In this document: piece after piece, positions 1-6,496 of the stretch | Layout of the letters: the number at the start of each line of letters is the position of its first letter | Position numbering within the stretch: position 1 is the first letter of the stretch | DNA from: Paracoccaceae bacterium | GTDB lineage: Bacteria > Pseudomonadota > Alphaproteobacteria > Rhodobacterales > Rhodobacteraceae | DNA: 8,821 nucleotides | Assembly: GCA_029881635.1 (NCBI GenBank) | Contig: JAOUMG010000048.1 | Span: 1 to 8,821, forward strand | Reading direction: 5' to 3' | The notes under the pieces: generated by a model | What the model was told of the DNA's origin: nothing | Databases searched by the model: none | Seen by the model: only the letters and a program-made list of their open reading frames with translations | Program-made: the position numbers and the translations under genes

Positions 1-834
1 GATTTTCTCGCCCTGCAGTTCATTCACAACGGCCTGCACACGGCTACCGCGCATCCCGACGCAGGCACCTACCGGATCGATTGAACCATCAAAAGAGATT
101 ACCGCGATCTTGGCGCGCGAACCCGGATCACGGGCGACGGCCTTGATCTCGATGATGCCGTCATAAATCTCGGGCACCTCCATCTTGAACAATTCCGCCA
201 TGAATTGCGGATCGGTTCGCGACAAGAACACCTGCGGGCCACGCGCCTCACGACGGACATCCTTGATATAACAGCGGATACGATCGTTGGGGCGATAGCT
301 TTCGCGGCCGATCTTTTCGTTGCGGCGCAAAATCGCCTCGCCGCGCCCGATATCGACGATGATGTTGCCGTATTCCTCGCGCTTGACGACACCGTTGATG
401 ATCGTGCCGGCCCGGTCCTGGAATTCCTCATACTGGCGGTCACGCTCAGCTTCGCGCACCTTTTGCAAGATTACCTGCTTGGCGGACTGGGCGGCGATAC
501 GCCCCAGTTCGACCGGCGGGACCTCGTCAACTATCGTGTCACCGACCTTCGGGTCATCAAGATAGGGTTTGGCCTGCTCAACCGTCAGTTCGGCCTGATA
601 ATTCTCAACCGCGTCATCTTCGACCACGGTGCGCACACGGGTAAATGTTGCCTTGCCGGTCTTGCGGTCAATGGCCACGCGAATGTCCATTTCGGCGCCG
701 TAACGCGATTTGGCCGCGCGGGCGAGGCTTTCTTCCATCGCTTCGACCACCAGTTCGGGATCGATCATCTTTTCGCGCGCAACCGCTTCGGCGGTTTGCA
801 AAAGTTCCAGCTGGTTGGCTGAGGTTATCGCCAT
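1..834 (-). CDS. nusA: Transcription termination/antitermination protein NusA (3' end outside window)
   Basis: NusA binds RNA polymerase and nascent RNA, and controls pausing, intrinsic termination and antitermination in the cytoplasm. The first 278 residues are visible, open to the window edge with no stop. Residues 1-130 form the N-terminal polymerase-binding domain. An S1 RNA-binding domain follows at about 142-207 (GVVKREEYGNIIVDIGRGEA, then FLSRTDP). The first KH domain begins near 230 and carries the GxxG loop GMRG at 260-263 (context GACVGMRGSR). This order is diagnostic of the family; KH2 and any C-terminal acidic repeats lie outside. The ATG is two nt after the rimP stop. A strong Shine-Dalgarno (GGAGGAG, 843-849 on the minus strand) sits 8 nt upstream inside the rimP 3' end, so the two genes are co-transcribed and probably translationally coupled. 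infB usually lies further downstream in this operon but cannot be seen here. Confidence 0.97.
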   Translation of the reverse strand, partial: MAITSANQLELLQTAEAVAREKMIDPELVVEAMEESLARAAKSRYGAEMDIRVAIDRKTGKATFTRVRTVVEDDAVENYQAELTVEQAKPYLDDPKVGDTIVDEVPPVELGRIAAQSAKQVILQKVREAERDRQYEEFQDRAGTIINGVVKREEYGNIIVDIGRGEAILRRNEKIGRESYRPNDRIRCYIKDVRREARGPQVFLSRTDPQFMAELFKMEVPEIYDGIIEIKAVARDPGSRAKIAVISFDGSIDPVGACVGMRGSRVQAVVNELQGEKI

Positions 835-836
835 GT

Positions 837-1412
837 TCAGGTCTCCTCCGGGGCGTCGGTGTCTTCTTCTATGTCGTCAAATTCGGTTTCATCCTCGATG
901 CCGCTGGCCTTTTTCTGCCGCAGCATCTCGGTAATCAGTTCATCCGTCAGGATCAGCTTGGCATCGGAAAGCCAGTCGAATTTCAGGCCAATCGTACCTT
1001 CGGGTATTTCGATCAGCACTTCGTCACCTTCGGTGCCGCGCAACATCCCCTTAAAGCGTTTGCGACCGTCGATCATATCCTCGGTTTCGATCCGGGCCTC
1101 ATAGTCGGTCCAGGCGTCAAAATCCTTCAGCCGGGTCAGCGGCCGGTCAATCCCCGGCGATGACACTTCAAGTGTAAAGGCGTCTTCAATCGGGTCTTCG
1201 ACATCCAGAACTGCCGACACGGCCGTCGAAATCTTGGCGCAATCGGCCACGCCAATCCCGCCTTCCGGCAGGTCGGCCATGATCTGCACCGTCTTGTACA
1301 ACCCCCCCATCAACCGGATACGCACCAGTTCGTAGCCCAGCCCTTCGATGACTGGGGTCACGATTTCGGCCAGTCGGCGGTCGATGGCGGATTTGGCGAT
1401 AAGGTCTGTCAT
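837..1412 (-). CDS. rimP: Ribosome maturation factor RimP
   Basis: RimP helps assemble the 30S ribosomal subunit and acts in the cytoplasm. The 191-residue product has the two-domain family layout: an alpha/beta N-terminal domain with [11 protein letters not shown] at 24-34, the signature [12 protein letters not shown] at 82-93, and an SH3-like C-terminal domain from about 100 to 155. It ends in a very acidic tail (about 172-190) that is longer than in enterobacterial RimP, as is common in alphaproteobacteria. The open frame extends upstream to 1631, but that extension crosses an intrinsic terminator and has no family similarity. I chose the ATG at 1412 because [18 protein letters not shown] matches the usual RimP N-terminus. 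A modest GGAA lies a few nt upstream, right after the terminator T-run. The gene is first in an operon with nusA and is probably controlled by the leader described separately. Confidence 0.95.
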   Translation of the reverse strand: MTDLIAKSAIDRRLAEIVTPVIEGLGYELVRIRLMGGLYKTVQIMADLPEGGIGVADCAKISTAVSAVLDVEDPIEDAFTLEVSSPGIDRPLTRLKDFDAWTDYEARIETEDMIDGRKRFKGMLRGTEGDEVLIEIPEGTIGLKFDWLSDAKLILTDELITEMLRQKKASGIEDETEFDDIEEDTDAPEET

Positions 1413-1496
1413 TGGTTCCAAAACAAAAAAACGGGCCCAGCGGCCCGTTGGTCTTCCCCGGTGGGTTTCGAGTGTGGACCTCAAAACCGCGCTGTT
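1413..1496 (-). ncRNA. rimP operon 5' leader, putative transcription attenuator
   Basis: The predicted transcript start near 1496 gives a leader of about 85 nt before rimP. It holds two hairpins. The first, at 1488-1464, has arms GGTTTTGAG and CTCGAAACC (nine pairs, one G-U) around a seven-base loop. The second is the terminator at 1449-1420. A short CAGCG near the 5' end (about 1494-1490) can pair with CGCTG in the loop region of the terminator hairpin, a possible but weak antiterminator pairing. From memory, Rfam holds a 'rimP leader' family, predicted by bioinformatics in alphaproteobacteria, with a 3' terminator before rimP-nusA-infB. This element has the same position and layout, but I could not run the covariance model. 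In enterobacteria an initiator tRNA gene (metY) precedes rimP; no tRNA is visible here. Confidence 0.6.
1420..1449 (-). terminator. Intrinsic terminator immediately upstream of rimP
   Basis: Read on the minus strand, this is a perfect 8-bp stem (AACGGGCC / GGCCCGTT) with a GCTG tetraloop. It is followed at once by TTTTT, a single G and TTTT. The T-run ends about 8 nt before the rimP ATG, so the terminator lies inside the rimP transcript leader rather than at the end of another gene; no minus-strand gene is recognisable upstream. A position this close to the start codon implies regulated readthrough. Confidence 0.85.
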
Positions 1497-1502
1497 GATG
1501 GG

Positions 1503-1531
1503 GATATAGGCGAAGGCGGGTGAGTCTGCAA
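1503..1531 (-). promoter_or_regulatory. Putative sigma-70 promoter for rimP-nusA
   Basis: Minus-strand -35 TTGCAG (1531-1526) and -10 TATATC (1508-1503) are separated by 17 nt. The matches are 3/6 and 4/6 with ideal spacing, and the predicted start is near 1496. The site is upstream of the leader hairpins and in the right orientation. Other promoters further upstream are not excluded. Confidence 0.45.
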
Positions 1532-1731
1532 TAGGCCACCGCATTTGCGAATGCCGAACTTGGCGTTCCACAACTATGCGAGAGTGAAAAATCCAACAAC
1601 CGCCCAGACCTGCAAAACACATTCCGGCCATCTTTTAGCCGCAAGCTTGCCCGCTTCTTGCTTAGGTTCCTATTGAAACTGGCGACATAAGGGTACTGTA
1701 CCAATCCAGTTACCCAAGGCACTACAGTTCC
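1532..1731. other. Intergenic region between divergent rimP and the exported-protein gene
   Basis: No convincing gene or tRNA lies here. The minus-strand frame running through it is the unsupported upstream extension of rimP. On the plus strand, towards the exported-protein gene, there is a perfect 10-bp palindrome GCAAGCTTGC (1641-1650), with CTTGC repeated at 1657-1661. There is also an 11-bp palindrome GGTAC-T-GTACC (1692-1702), which overlaps a longer imperfect inverted repeat (GGGTACTG at 1691-1698 against CAGTTACCC at 1707-1715). Promoter-like pairs are weak: TTGCCC (1647-1652) with TATTGA (1671-1676) at 18 nt, or TTGAAA (1673-1678) with TACTGT (1694-1699) at only 15 nt. The palindromes could be operators, but this is inference. 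Confidence 0.35.
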
Positions 1732-1737
1732 AAGGAG
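1732..1737 (+). promoter_or_regulatory. Shine-Dalgarno that decides the start of the exported-protein gene
   Basis: AAGGAG ends 7 nt before the ATG at 1745 but only 1 nt before an in-frame GTG at 1739. Normal spacing therefore favours ATG 1745 as the start. Confidence 0.75.
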
Positions 1738-1744
1738 AGTGACG

Positions 1745-2614
1745 ATGATTCAGATATTTACCGCCCGCAGAGGAACGAAGAAACCAGCACCATTGACCGT
1801 TTTGCTATTGGCCACGGCTCTCATCGCCGCGCCAGGCCTTGCGCCTTTTTCATTCGATGCCCATGACGGCGCGGCATTTGCCAAGGCTGGCGGGTCTGAC
1901 AAAGGTGGAGGTAAGGGTGGTGGCAAAGGTGGCAGCAAAGGTAATGACAAGAGCAAACAGGGCAGCTCGAAAAACAGTGCCAGCAAAAAACCCGCCAAGA
2001 ATATCGCCCCCGCCGTAACGACAACTGTTGCCGTGGAAACCGAGGTGGAAACGAACCTTCACCCAAGCCAGAAGGGCAAATGGAACGCGGCCAATGCCAA
2101 TCAGAAAGCGCTGGACGCCCATATCAAGAATCAAAATTTCAACGGCACCATTGGCGCCTTGTCTCAATTCCAGCTTGCCGCCAAGGCCGCAGCTGGCGAA
2201 GAACTGAGCGAGGCGGAACAGGCAGCGCTTGATCATTTGATTGGCGGCGACGCAGCCACCGTTTCGGATGCAGATCTGGCAGATTATCTAAACGCGGATG
2301 CCATCGAGGGCGATCCGGTCTTTTCCGTTGATGATGGTGTTGTCAGCTGTTCTGCCAATTGCGACGGTGTCGACACGACCCAGGCCCAGCTTGACGCCGA
2401 TGCAGAGGCTGCTCGTCTGCAGGATGAAATCCAGCAGGCTGCCTATGATGACCTTCTGACCGATTCCGAGCAGCGAATCGTCGATGAATCCAATCGAACA
2501 CTGTCGCCCGATCTGACCGAAGACCTGCTTGACGAACTGGCTGGGCAGCTAGGCGTTACACGAACCGCGGTTGTTACCGACCCAGAAGTGGTTCCGGACG
2601 AAGTGACTGAATAA
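1745..2614 (+). CDS. Exported protein of unknown function with a Gly/Lys-rich segment
   Basis: I do not recognise a named family. The 289-residue product starts with a basic N-terminus (RRGTKK, 8-13) and a hydrophobic stretch (about 17-35) with a likely cleavage site after AFA at 44-46, so it is probably Sec-exported. Residues 47-85 are strongly basic and low in complexity (GGGK, GGGK, GGSK units). From about 100 the protein is acidic and mostly helix-forming. The motif WNAANANQKALDAHIKN (113-129) followed by GTIGALSQF (134-142) recalls a short motif (NAAHAS, then GRIA) that I remember from uncharacterised alphaproteobacterial secreted proteins. The only cysteines, C202 and C206 (CSANC), could form a disulfide. 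A helical segment at about 212-246 is rich in Ala, Asp and Glu. The gene stands alone between divergent rimP and a convergent gene, with no functional clue from context. An envelope or extracellular role is inference. Confidence 0.8.
   Translation: MIQIFTARRGTKKPAPLTVLLLATALIAAPGLAPFSFDAHDGAAFAKAGGSDKGGGKGGGKGGSKGNDKSKQGSSKNSASKKPAKNIAPAVTTTVAVETEVETNLHPSQKGKWNAANANQKALDAHIKNQNFNGTIGALSQFQLAAKAAAGEELSEAEQAALDHLIGGDAATVSDADLADYLNADAIEGDPVFSVDDGVVSCSANCDGVDTTQAQLDADAEAARLQDEIQQAAYDDLLTDSEQRIVDESNRTLSPDLTEDLLDELAGQLGVTRTAVVTDPEVVPDEVTE
1904..1939 (+). repeat. Three tandem 12-bp units encoding Gly-Gly-x-Lys
   Basis: Three imperfect copies follow in frame: GGTGGAGGTAAG, GGTGGTGGCAAA and GGTGGCAGCAAA, encoding GGGK, GGGK and GGSK (residues 54-65). 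The differing third positions suggest an old repeat under protein-level constraint rather than recent slippage. Confidence 0.7.
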
Positions 2615-2615
2615 G

Positions 2616-2642
2616 AGCCCGGCGGAAAGATTCTATCGGGCT
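2616..2642 (+). terminator. Weak inverted repeat after the exported-protein gene
   Basis: AGCCCG (2616-2621) and CGGGCT (2637-2642) are complementary and begin 1 nt after the stop codon. The loop is 15 nt and no T-run follows, so this is at best a weak or factor-assisted terminator. Confidence 0.25.
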
Positions 2643-2672
2643 GATGAACCGGCACAGGTTCTGCTTTGTTTA

Positions 2673-2695
2673 CCCCGGCCTAGGTTCGGTCGGGG
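2673..2695. terminator. GC-rich hairpin between convergent genes
   Basis: CCCCGGCC (2673-2680) pairs with GGTCGGGG (2688-2695), an 8-bp stem with one G-T pair and a 7-nt loop. It lies 17 nt beyond the stop of the leftward iron-sulfur gene and about 58 nt beyond the rightward exported-protein gene, a suitable place for a shared terminator. Neither strand has a T-run afterwards, so intrinsic termination would be inefficient. Confidence 0.4.
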
Positions 2696-2712
2696 TGACA
2701 ATGAAAATGCCT

Positions 2713-3339
2713 TTAGCTTTGGCTCTTCCACCCTTTATCCCGGTGCGACCCATCGCAGTAAGGCTTGTTCCCCGAATGCCCGCAGCGGCACAGGACAAAC
2801 TTGTCCGTACAGGCGCCTTCGCCCGGTGAAGGTGCGGCGACGCTTGGGCCGGTTACCCAGTAGGGTCCGTTCTTTTCGACCTTGATCTCTGCGCGCTCCG
2901 GCACCAGATGCTCTGGCCCTATCAGCGCCAGCGCCCCTGACGGACAGGCGGCAACCGCCGACGAAACTTCATCGCGGGTCCCGTTGTCGGGTTGAATCCA
3001 AGGCTTTTGGTCCGGGTTAAAGATATGGCGGGCCAGGCGACCGCATTCAGCGGTATGCGAGCACAATAGCGGGTTATAGGTAATTGTAACCTCCGCCCCC
3101 TGATAGGCAATCAGCCGGTCACGCCCGGCGGCGGGGGTCAGGTTTTCAGAAAGAAATCCTGCTTCTTTATGGCTGCCATCGCAAAAAGGTTTGGTCCGGC
3201 TTTGCCCGCATCGACACAGCGCCATCACCGGCTTTGCCTCCAGTTCAGCCCCATCCTCGCCTACCATGCTGGTCAGGCCCTTCACCACCAGTGGACCGTT
3301 TTGCCGCAATTCGATCTTTGCCCGATCATTGTCGTCCAT
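2713..3339 (-). CDS. Iron-sulfur protein with two CDGSH domains flanking a Fer4_19 domain
   Basis: This 208-residue protein carries three metal-cluster modules. The first CDGSH-type motif is CRCGQSRTKPFCDGSH (ligands C42, C44, C53, H57) and the second is CRCGHSGNKPYCDGSH (C184, C186, C195, H199). Each matches the 3Cys-1His consensus for a redox-active [2Fe-2S] cluster. Between them, at about 80-140, is a divergent ferredoxin-like domain of the Fer4_19 type (also found in E. coli YjdI), with C93, C99 and C132 in YNPLLCSHTAEC and ACPSGAL. No signal peptide or membrane segment is visible, so it is probably cytoplasmic. The substrate or partner is unknown; electron transfer or iron-sulfur storage is inferred from the domains. 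GGGAGG lies 5 nt before the ATG. A TTGACC hexamer occurs upstream (3398-3393), but I see no good -10. The neighbouring pip lies 101 nt upstream on the same strand, so co-transcription is possible. Confidence 0.92.
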   Translation of the reverse strand: MDDNDRAKIELRQNGPLVVKGLTSMVGEDGAELEAKPVMALCRCGQSRTKPFCDGSHKEAGFLSENLTPAAGRDRLIAYQGAEVTITYNPLLCSHTAECGRLARHIFNPDQKPWIQPDNGTRDEVSSAVAACPSGALALIGPEHLVPERAEIKVEKNGPYWVTGPSVAAPSPGEGACTDKFVLCRCGHSGNKPYCDGSHRDKGWKSQS

Positions 3340-3440
3340 GGTGTCCTCCCTTCGCGCTATTCAAGGTCAGCATGAAGGTTTTGTACCTTGCCGGTCAATC
3401 GAAGTTCACGTGATCGCCGTGGGACCTGCAAACAGAAATA

Positions 3441-4409
3441 CTATGCCCGCAGATCATCCATAACCTGCACCAGTTCCGCCGAAATACCCGGCTCTGACAA
3501 GGCGTGCCCAGCCGTGGGAATCAGCCGCAAATCCGCCCGCGCCCATTGTTGGGCCAGTTTCCATGCAGACACTGGTGGGCAGATCATATCATAGCGCCCT
3601 TGAACGATCGTGGCCGGAATGTCCTTCAGTCGCGGCAGGTCACGCAGAATCTGCCCGTCTTCTTCCAAAAAGGCCTTGTTGAAGAAGAAATGGTTTTCCA
3701 GTCGCGCAAAGGCCCGCGCATAATCAGCGGGCGACTCTCCTGAAACGCCATCAGTCTGCGTGCTTGCCAGTGCATTTTCCCATGCGGCCCAACAGCGTGC
3801 AAACCGGGTTTCAATTGTCCGGTCGCCACAAAATAACCGCCGGTGATAGGCCGCGATCAGGTCAGATCTTTCATCTTCGGGAATAGCACCTGAGAATTCG
3901 CGCCACCTTTCGGGCCAAAACGCGCCGGCCCCACCGCCGTAAAACCAGTCCAGCTCGCTCCGCGTCGCCAGAAAAACCCCGCGCAGTATCAGGTTTGTCA
4001 CCCGGTCCGGATGTGTCTCAGCATAAATCAATGCCAGTGTCGCACCCCAGCTACCGCCAAAAACAATCCAGCTTTTAATGCCCAGCGCCACCCGTATCTT
4101 TTCGATATCGTCGACCAGATGCCACGTCGTGTTCGCCTCTACCCCTGCATGGGGCCGCGACCGTCCGCAGCCACGCTGGTCAAAAAGAACGACCCGGTAG
4201 ACCGACGGATCAAAATAGCGCCGCATCGCTGGCGAACACCCACCCCCCGGACCCCCATGCAATACCAGAACCGGCTTTCCGGAAGGATGGCCGCATTGTT
4301 CGACATAGATCCTGTGATCGTCGCCAACATCCATCAATCGCTGGTCGAAAGGTTCGACCTGCGGATAAAGATAAGCTGCTGCGCGCTTTTGCCCTGCGAT
4401 CCGGTCCAT
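3441..4409 (-). CDS. pip: Proline iminopeptidase (alpha/beta hydrolase)
   Basis: The enzyme removes N-terminal proline from peptides and belongs to serine peptidase family S33; it is cytoplasmic. The 322-residue product has the oxyanion-hole motif HGGPGGG (51-57), FDQRGCGRS (76-84), the nucleophile elbow GGSWGAT with S120, the acid D274 in GRYDMICP, and H302 in AGHALSEPG. Length and motifs fit the family. The open frame continues upstream to 4577, but that extension overlaps the divergent ubiG 5' end and lacks similarity. [20 protein letters not shown] is the expected N-terminus, so I chose the ATG at 4409. No Shine-Dalgarno precedes this ATG. A -10-like TATAGT (4421-4416) lies only 6 nt upstream, which would give a leaderless mRNA, though no -35 is evident. 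Confidence 0.93.
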   Translation of the reverse strand: MDRIAGQKRAAAYLYPQVEPFDQRLMDVGDDHRIYVEQCGHPSGKPVLVLHGGPGGGCSPAMRRYFDPSVYRVVLFDQRGCGRSRPHAGVEANTTWHLVDDIEKIRVALGIKSWIVFGGSWGATLALIYAETHPDRVTNLILRGVFLATRSELDWFYGGGAGAFWPERWREFSGAIPEDERSDLIAAYHRRLFCGDRTIETRFARCWAAWENALASTQTDGVSGESPADYARAFARLENHFFFNKAFLEEDGQILRDLPRLKDIPATIVQGRYDMICPPVSAWKLAQQWARADLRLIPTAGHALSEPGISAELVQVMDDLRA

Positions 4410-4475
4410 GTTTGCACTATATACGCAAATATCCGGGCCGCCACGGGTCCGGCGCAGAATATATCGGAGCGTGAG
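4410..4475. promoter_or_regulatory. Divergent pip-ubiG control region with a palindrome at 4411-4429
   Basis: This 66-bp gap must hold the promoters of both genes. TTTGC (4411-4415) and GCAAA (4425-4429) form an inverted repeat whose 9-bp spacer contains TATATA (4418-4423). On the minus strand TATAGT fits a -10 for pip. On the plus strand TATATA could serve ubiG, but no good -35 is visible either way. A protein bound at the palindrome would affect pip directly. Confidence 0.35.
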
Positions 4476-5219
4476 ATGCAGGCTGAAACTAACTCCATCG
4501 ACCCTACCGAAGTGGCGAAATTTGAGGCGATGGCCGCTGAATGGTGGGATCCTGCTGGCAAATTCAAACCACTCCACATGCTCAACCCCTGTAGATTGGA
4601 TTACATTACCAGCCAGATCGCCGCCGAATTCGGGCGGGATACTGTCCGGCCTGTCCCCTTTAAAGGTCTTCGGTTGCTGGATATCGGCTGTGGCGGCGGG
4701 CTGCTGTCAGAGCCGATGGCGCGACTGGGCGCGTCCGTTGTCGGTGCGGATGCCGCTGCGGGAAACATACCCGTGGCGCGGCTTCATGCCGAAGCGCAGG
4801 GGCTGACCATCGACTATCGCCATACAACTGCCGAAGCCTTGGCTGAAACAGGCGAACAATTCGATGTCGTGCTGAACATGGAAGTTGTGGAGCATGTGTC
4901 AGCTCCGCTCGATTTTCTGACAACCTGCCGAAAACTTCTTAAACCCGGCGGGCTAATGGTATGTTCGACAATCAATCGCAATGCCAAGAGTTTTATGGCC
5001 GCAATTGTCGGTGCCGAATGGGTAATGCGCTGGTTGCCCAAGGGAACGCATGACTGGGCGAAATTCATCACCCCTGAGGAGCTTGCCGACCTGATCCGAA
5101 GCGCCGGATTGGATCTCGTGGACAAAAAGGGTTTTGTCTTCAATCCGATCAGCTGGCAATGGTCACTATCTGATCGTGACCTGAGCGTGAATTATGTCAC
5201 CTCAAGTGTACGTCGTTAA
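4476..5219 (+). CDS. ubiG: Ubiquinone biosynthesis O-methyltransferase UbiG
   Basis: UbiG uses S-adenosylmethionine for both O-methylation steps of ubiquinone synthesis, acting at the inner face of the cytoplasmic membrane. The 247-residue product has the N-terminal signature [20 protein letters not shown] (16-35), SAM motif [10 protein letters not shown] (67-75), the acidic residue D92 in [17 protein letters not shown] (131-141) and LLKPGGLM (154-161). It also has [22 protein letters not shown] (173-194), the region associated with membrane contact in the family. The open frame runs upstream to 4011 through pip; the ATG at 4476 is chosen because GGAG (4466-4469) sits 6 nt before it and the N-terminus matches UbiG. 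It is divergent from pip and tail to tail with marR, overlapping it by 4 nt. Confidence 0.96.
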   Translation: MQAETNSIDPTEVAKFEAMAAEWWDPAGKFKPLHMLNPCRLDYITSQIAAEFGRDTVRPVPFKGLRLLDIGCGGGLLSEPMARLGASVVGADAAAGNIPVARLHAEAQGLTIDYRHTTAEALAETGEQFDVVLNMEVVEHVSAPLDFLTTCRKLLKPGGLMVCSTINRNAKSFMAAIVGAEWVMRWLPKGTHDWAKFITPEELADLIRSAGLDLVDKKGFVFNPISWQWSLSDRDLSVNYVTSSVRR

Positions 5220-5659
5220 TCAAGGGTGCCAAGACGGGCGCGCAGCTCTCGCAGGATTGGCAAAACGGCACGTACTTTATCCGGGCCGATGGCACGCACG
5301 ACATCCCCGATCAAGGGGGCAAGTGCTGCCAGGGCGGCATCTCTGGCGGAACGTCCAGACGGGCTGATGGAAACGAACTTGCGCCGGGCATCATCCCAGT
5401 CGGGTCGGATATGAACATGTCCCGCCCACTCCAACTTGGTCAGGGTATTGGTCATCGCCCCACGGGTAACGTGAAACGCATCGGCAAGCTGGGCCGGTGA
5501 CCGTTCATCAGAGATGTTGGCAAGGTGATTGAGAACCGAAAAATGACTGAGCTCCATCCCCTTGGGCAGAATCCGCGCGATACGGTTGCGCGCAAGCTGA
5601 TCGGCCATAAAAACTTCCGAAAAGAGGGCAACCGCAAGGGGGTCATCGGCAGCAGACAT
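5216..5659 (-). CDS. MarR-family winged-helix transcriptional regulator
   Basis: This 147-residue protein has the MarR layout: N-terminal dimerisation helices (1-50), a winged helix-turn-helix with [29 protein letters not shown] (54-82), a basic wing ([19 protein letters not shown], 85-103) and C-terminal dimerisation helices. MarR proteins are usually dimeric repressors responding to small aromatic molecules or oxidants; the ligand here cannot be told, and no ligand-sensing cysteine is present. Its ATG directly follows the TAG of the upstream amidase with no gap, so it is last in the comF-grxC-amidase-marR operon and translationally coupled. Autoregulation through the grxC promoter is an inference. 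Its TAA overlaps that of ubiG in one TTAA. Confidence 0.92.
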   Translation of the reverse strand: MSAADDPLAVALFSEVFMADQLARNRIARILPKGMELSHFSVLNHLANISDERSPAQLADAFHVTRGAMTNTLTKLEWAGHVHIRPDWDDARRKFVSISPSGRSARDAALAALAPLIGDVVRAIGPDKVRAVLPILRELRARLGTLD

Positions 5660-6493
5660 CTATCCTGGCCCCTCATAGTCACGGTCGTGCTGCAAAGAGG
5701 GCACGCGACTTCTGGCCTTGGCAACCTCGGCCAGATTTATGTCGACATAGGTGACGCCAATCTCTGTCCCACCATCCGCGAGAATTTCGCCCCAGGGTGA
5801 AACAGCCATTGAATGGCCATGGGTTTTGCGGGGGCGCCCCTGATGTGCCGCATGTACACCGGTTTGGGCGGGTGCCAGAACATAGGCCCCGTTCTCGATC
5901 GCGCGGGCACGCAGCAAGGTTTCCCAATGGGCCGCGCCTGTCGTGTCATTGAAGGCCGCAGGCACGGTCAGTATTTCGGCCCCGGCCTGAGCGAGAGATC
6001 GATACAAATGCGGGAAACGGACATCATAGCAGATGGTCATTCCAACGGTGCCAAAGGGTGTCGTCGTCAGTTTGGCAGCCGATCCTGGCCTGTAGCCATC
6101 CGATTCACGGTAAGATTCCGATTCAGATACGTTGACATCGAACATGTGGATCTTGTCATAGCGGGCAACGATCGCGCCTGCCGGAGATATCAGGAGGGAT
6201 CGGTTGGCAAAGCGGCCATCCGGCGCACCGGATTTGAGAGCGAGAGAGCCGATCAGAAGCCAAATCTTGTGTTTTTCAGCGGCAGCCCTGAGTTCGGACA
6301 ATGTGGCGTCGTGGCCCTCATCGCGCAAAACATCATTTTGATGTGTCCGGCTTGAAGACAGGCAGTTGGTCACTTCGGGTGTCAGGGCAAACCCGGCCCC
6401 ATTTGCGGCCGCTTCTGCCAGCAAAGCCTGCGTAACCGGCAAGTTTTCTGCCGGGTTGTCCGTCACCGAAAGCTGTAGGAGCGCGGCCTTCAC
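5660..6493 (-). CDS. Carbon-nitrogen hydrolase, Nit1-like (probable deaminated glutathione amidase)
   Basis: This 277-residue nitrilase-superfamily enzyme shows the Glu-Lys-Cys triad: E40 in LTPEVTN, K114 in YDKIHMFDV and C155 in MTICYDVRFP. The segment PAAFNDTTGAAHWETLLRARAIENGAYVLAPAQ (178-210) resembles the Nit1 subgroup, which hydrolyses glutathione that transaminases have deaminated, releasing 2-oxoglutarate and Cys-Gly. The substrate is inferred from subgroup resemblance and from the adjacent glutaredoxin gene; another omega-amidase-type substrate is possible. No signal peptide is visible, so it is cytoplasmic. The start is GTG at 6493, three nt after the grxC stop and without a strong Shine-Dalgarno, which points to translational coupling. 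No upstream ATG in frame is available before the grxC stop. Confidence 0.9.
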   Translation of the reverse strand: MKAALLQLSVTDNPAENLPVTQALLAEAAANGAGFALTPEVTNCLSSSRTHQNDVLRDEGHDATLSELRAAAEKHKIWLLIGSLALKSGAPDGRFANRSLLISPAGAIVARYDKIHMFDVNVSESESYRESDGYRPGSAAKLTTTPFGTVGMTICYDVRFPHLYRSLAQAGAEILTVPAAFNDTTGAAHWETLLRARAIENGAYVLAPAQTGVHAAHQGRPRKTHGHSMAVSPWGEILADGGTEIGVTYVDINLAEVAKARSRVPSLQHDRDYEGPG

Positions 6494-6496
6494 GGG

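Noticed and set aside
205..822. Long plus-strand open frame (205 codons) across from nusA
   Set aside because: It is fully antisense to a clear nusA, has no family-like motifs, and is the kind of shadow frame expected in GC-rich coding DNA.
1413..1631. Upstream extension of rimP, and an overlapping minus-strand frame reaching 1722
   Set aside because: The extensions cross the terminator and predicted promoter and show no RimP-like residues; the normal RimP N-terminus begins at 1412.
1441..1735. Initiator tRNA gene (metY) upstream of rimP, as in enterobacteria
   Set aside because: I looked on the minus strand for a T-arm GTTCGANTC core and an acceptor stem and found no match. The 9-bp, 7-nt-loop hairpin resembles an anticodon arm only superficially.
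2644..2829. Small 61-codon plus-strand frame
   Set aside because: It overlaps the 3' end of the iron-sulfur gene and the intergenic hairpin, and has no ribosome site or recognisable composition.
3340..3440. Possible operator or promoter before the iron-sulfur gene: AAGGT/ACCTT repeat (3375-3389), TCACGTGA palindrome (3406-3413), TTGACC hexamer
   Set aside because: The repeats are short, no -10 pairs with the hexamer, and palindromes this small occur by chance, so I do not list them as features.
4011..4475. Upstream extension of the ubiG frame
   Set aside because: It runs antisense through pip, while the ATG at 4476 has a proper Shine-Dalgarno and matches the family N-terminus.
5813..6355. 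180-codon plus-strand frame opposite the amidase
   Set aside because: The minus-strand frame keeps the whole nitrilase catalytic triad; the plus-strand frame shows no recognisable domain.
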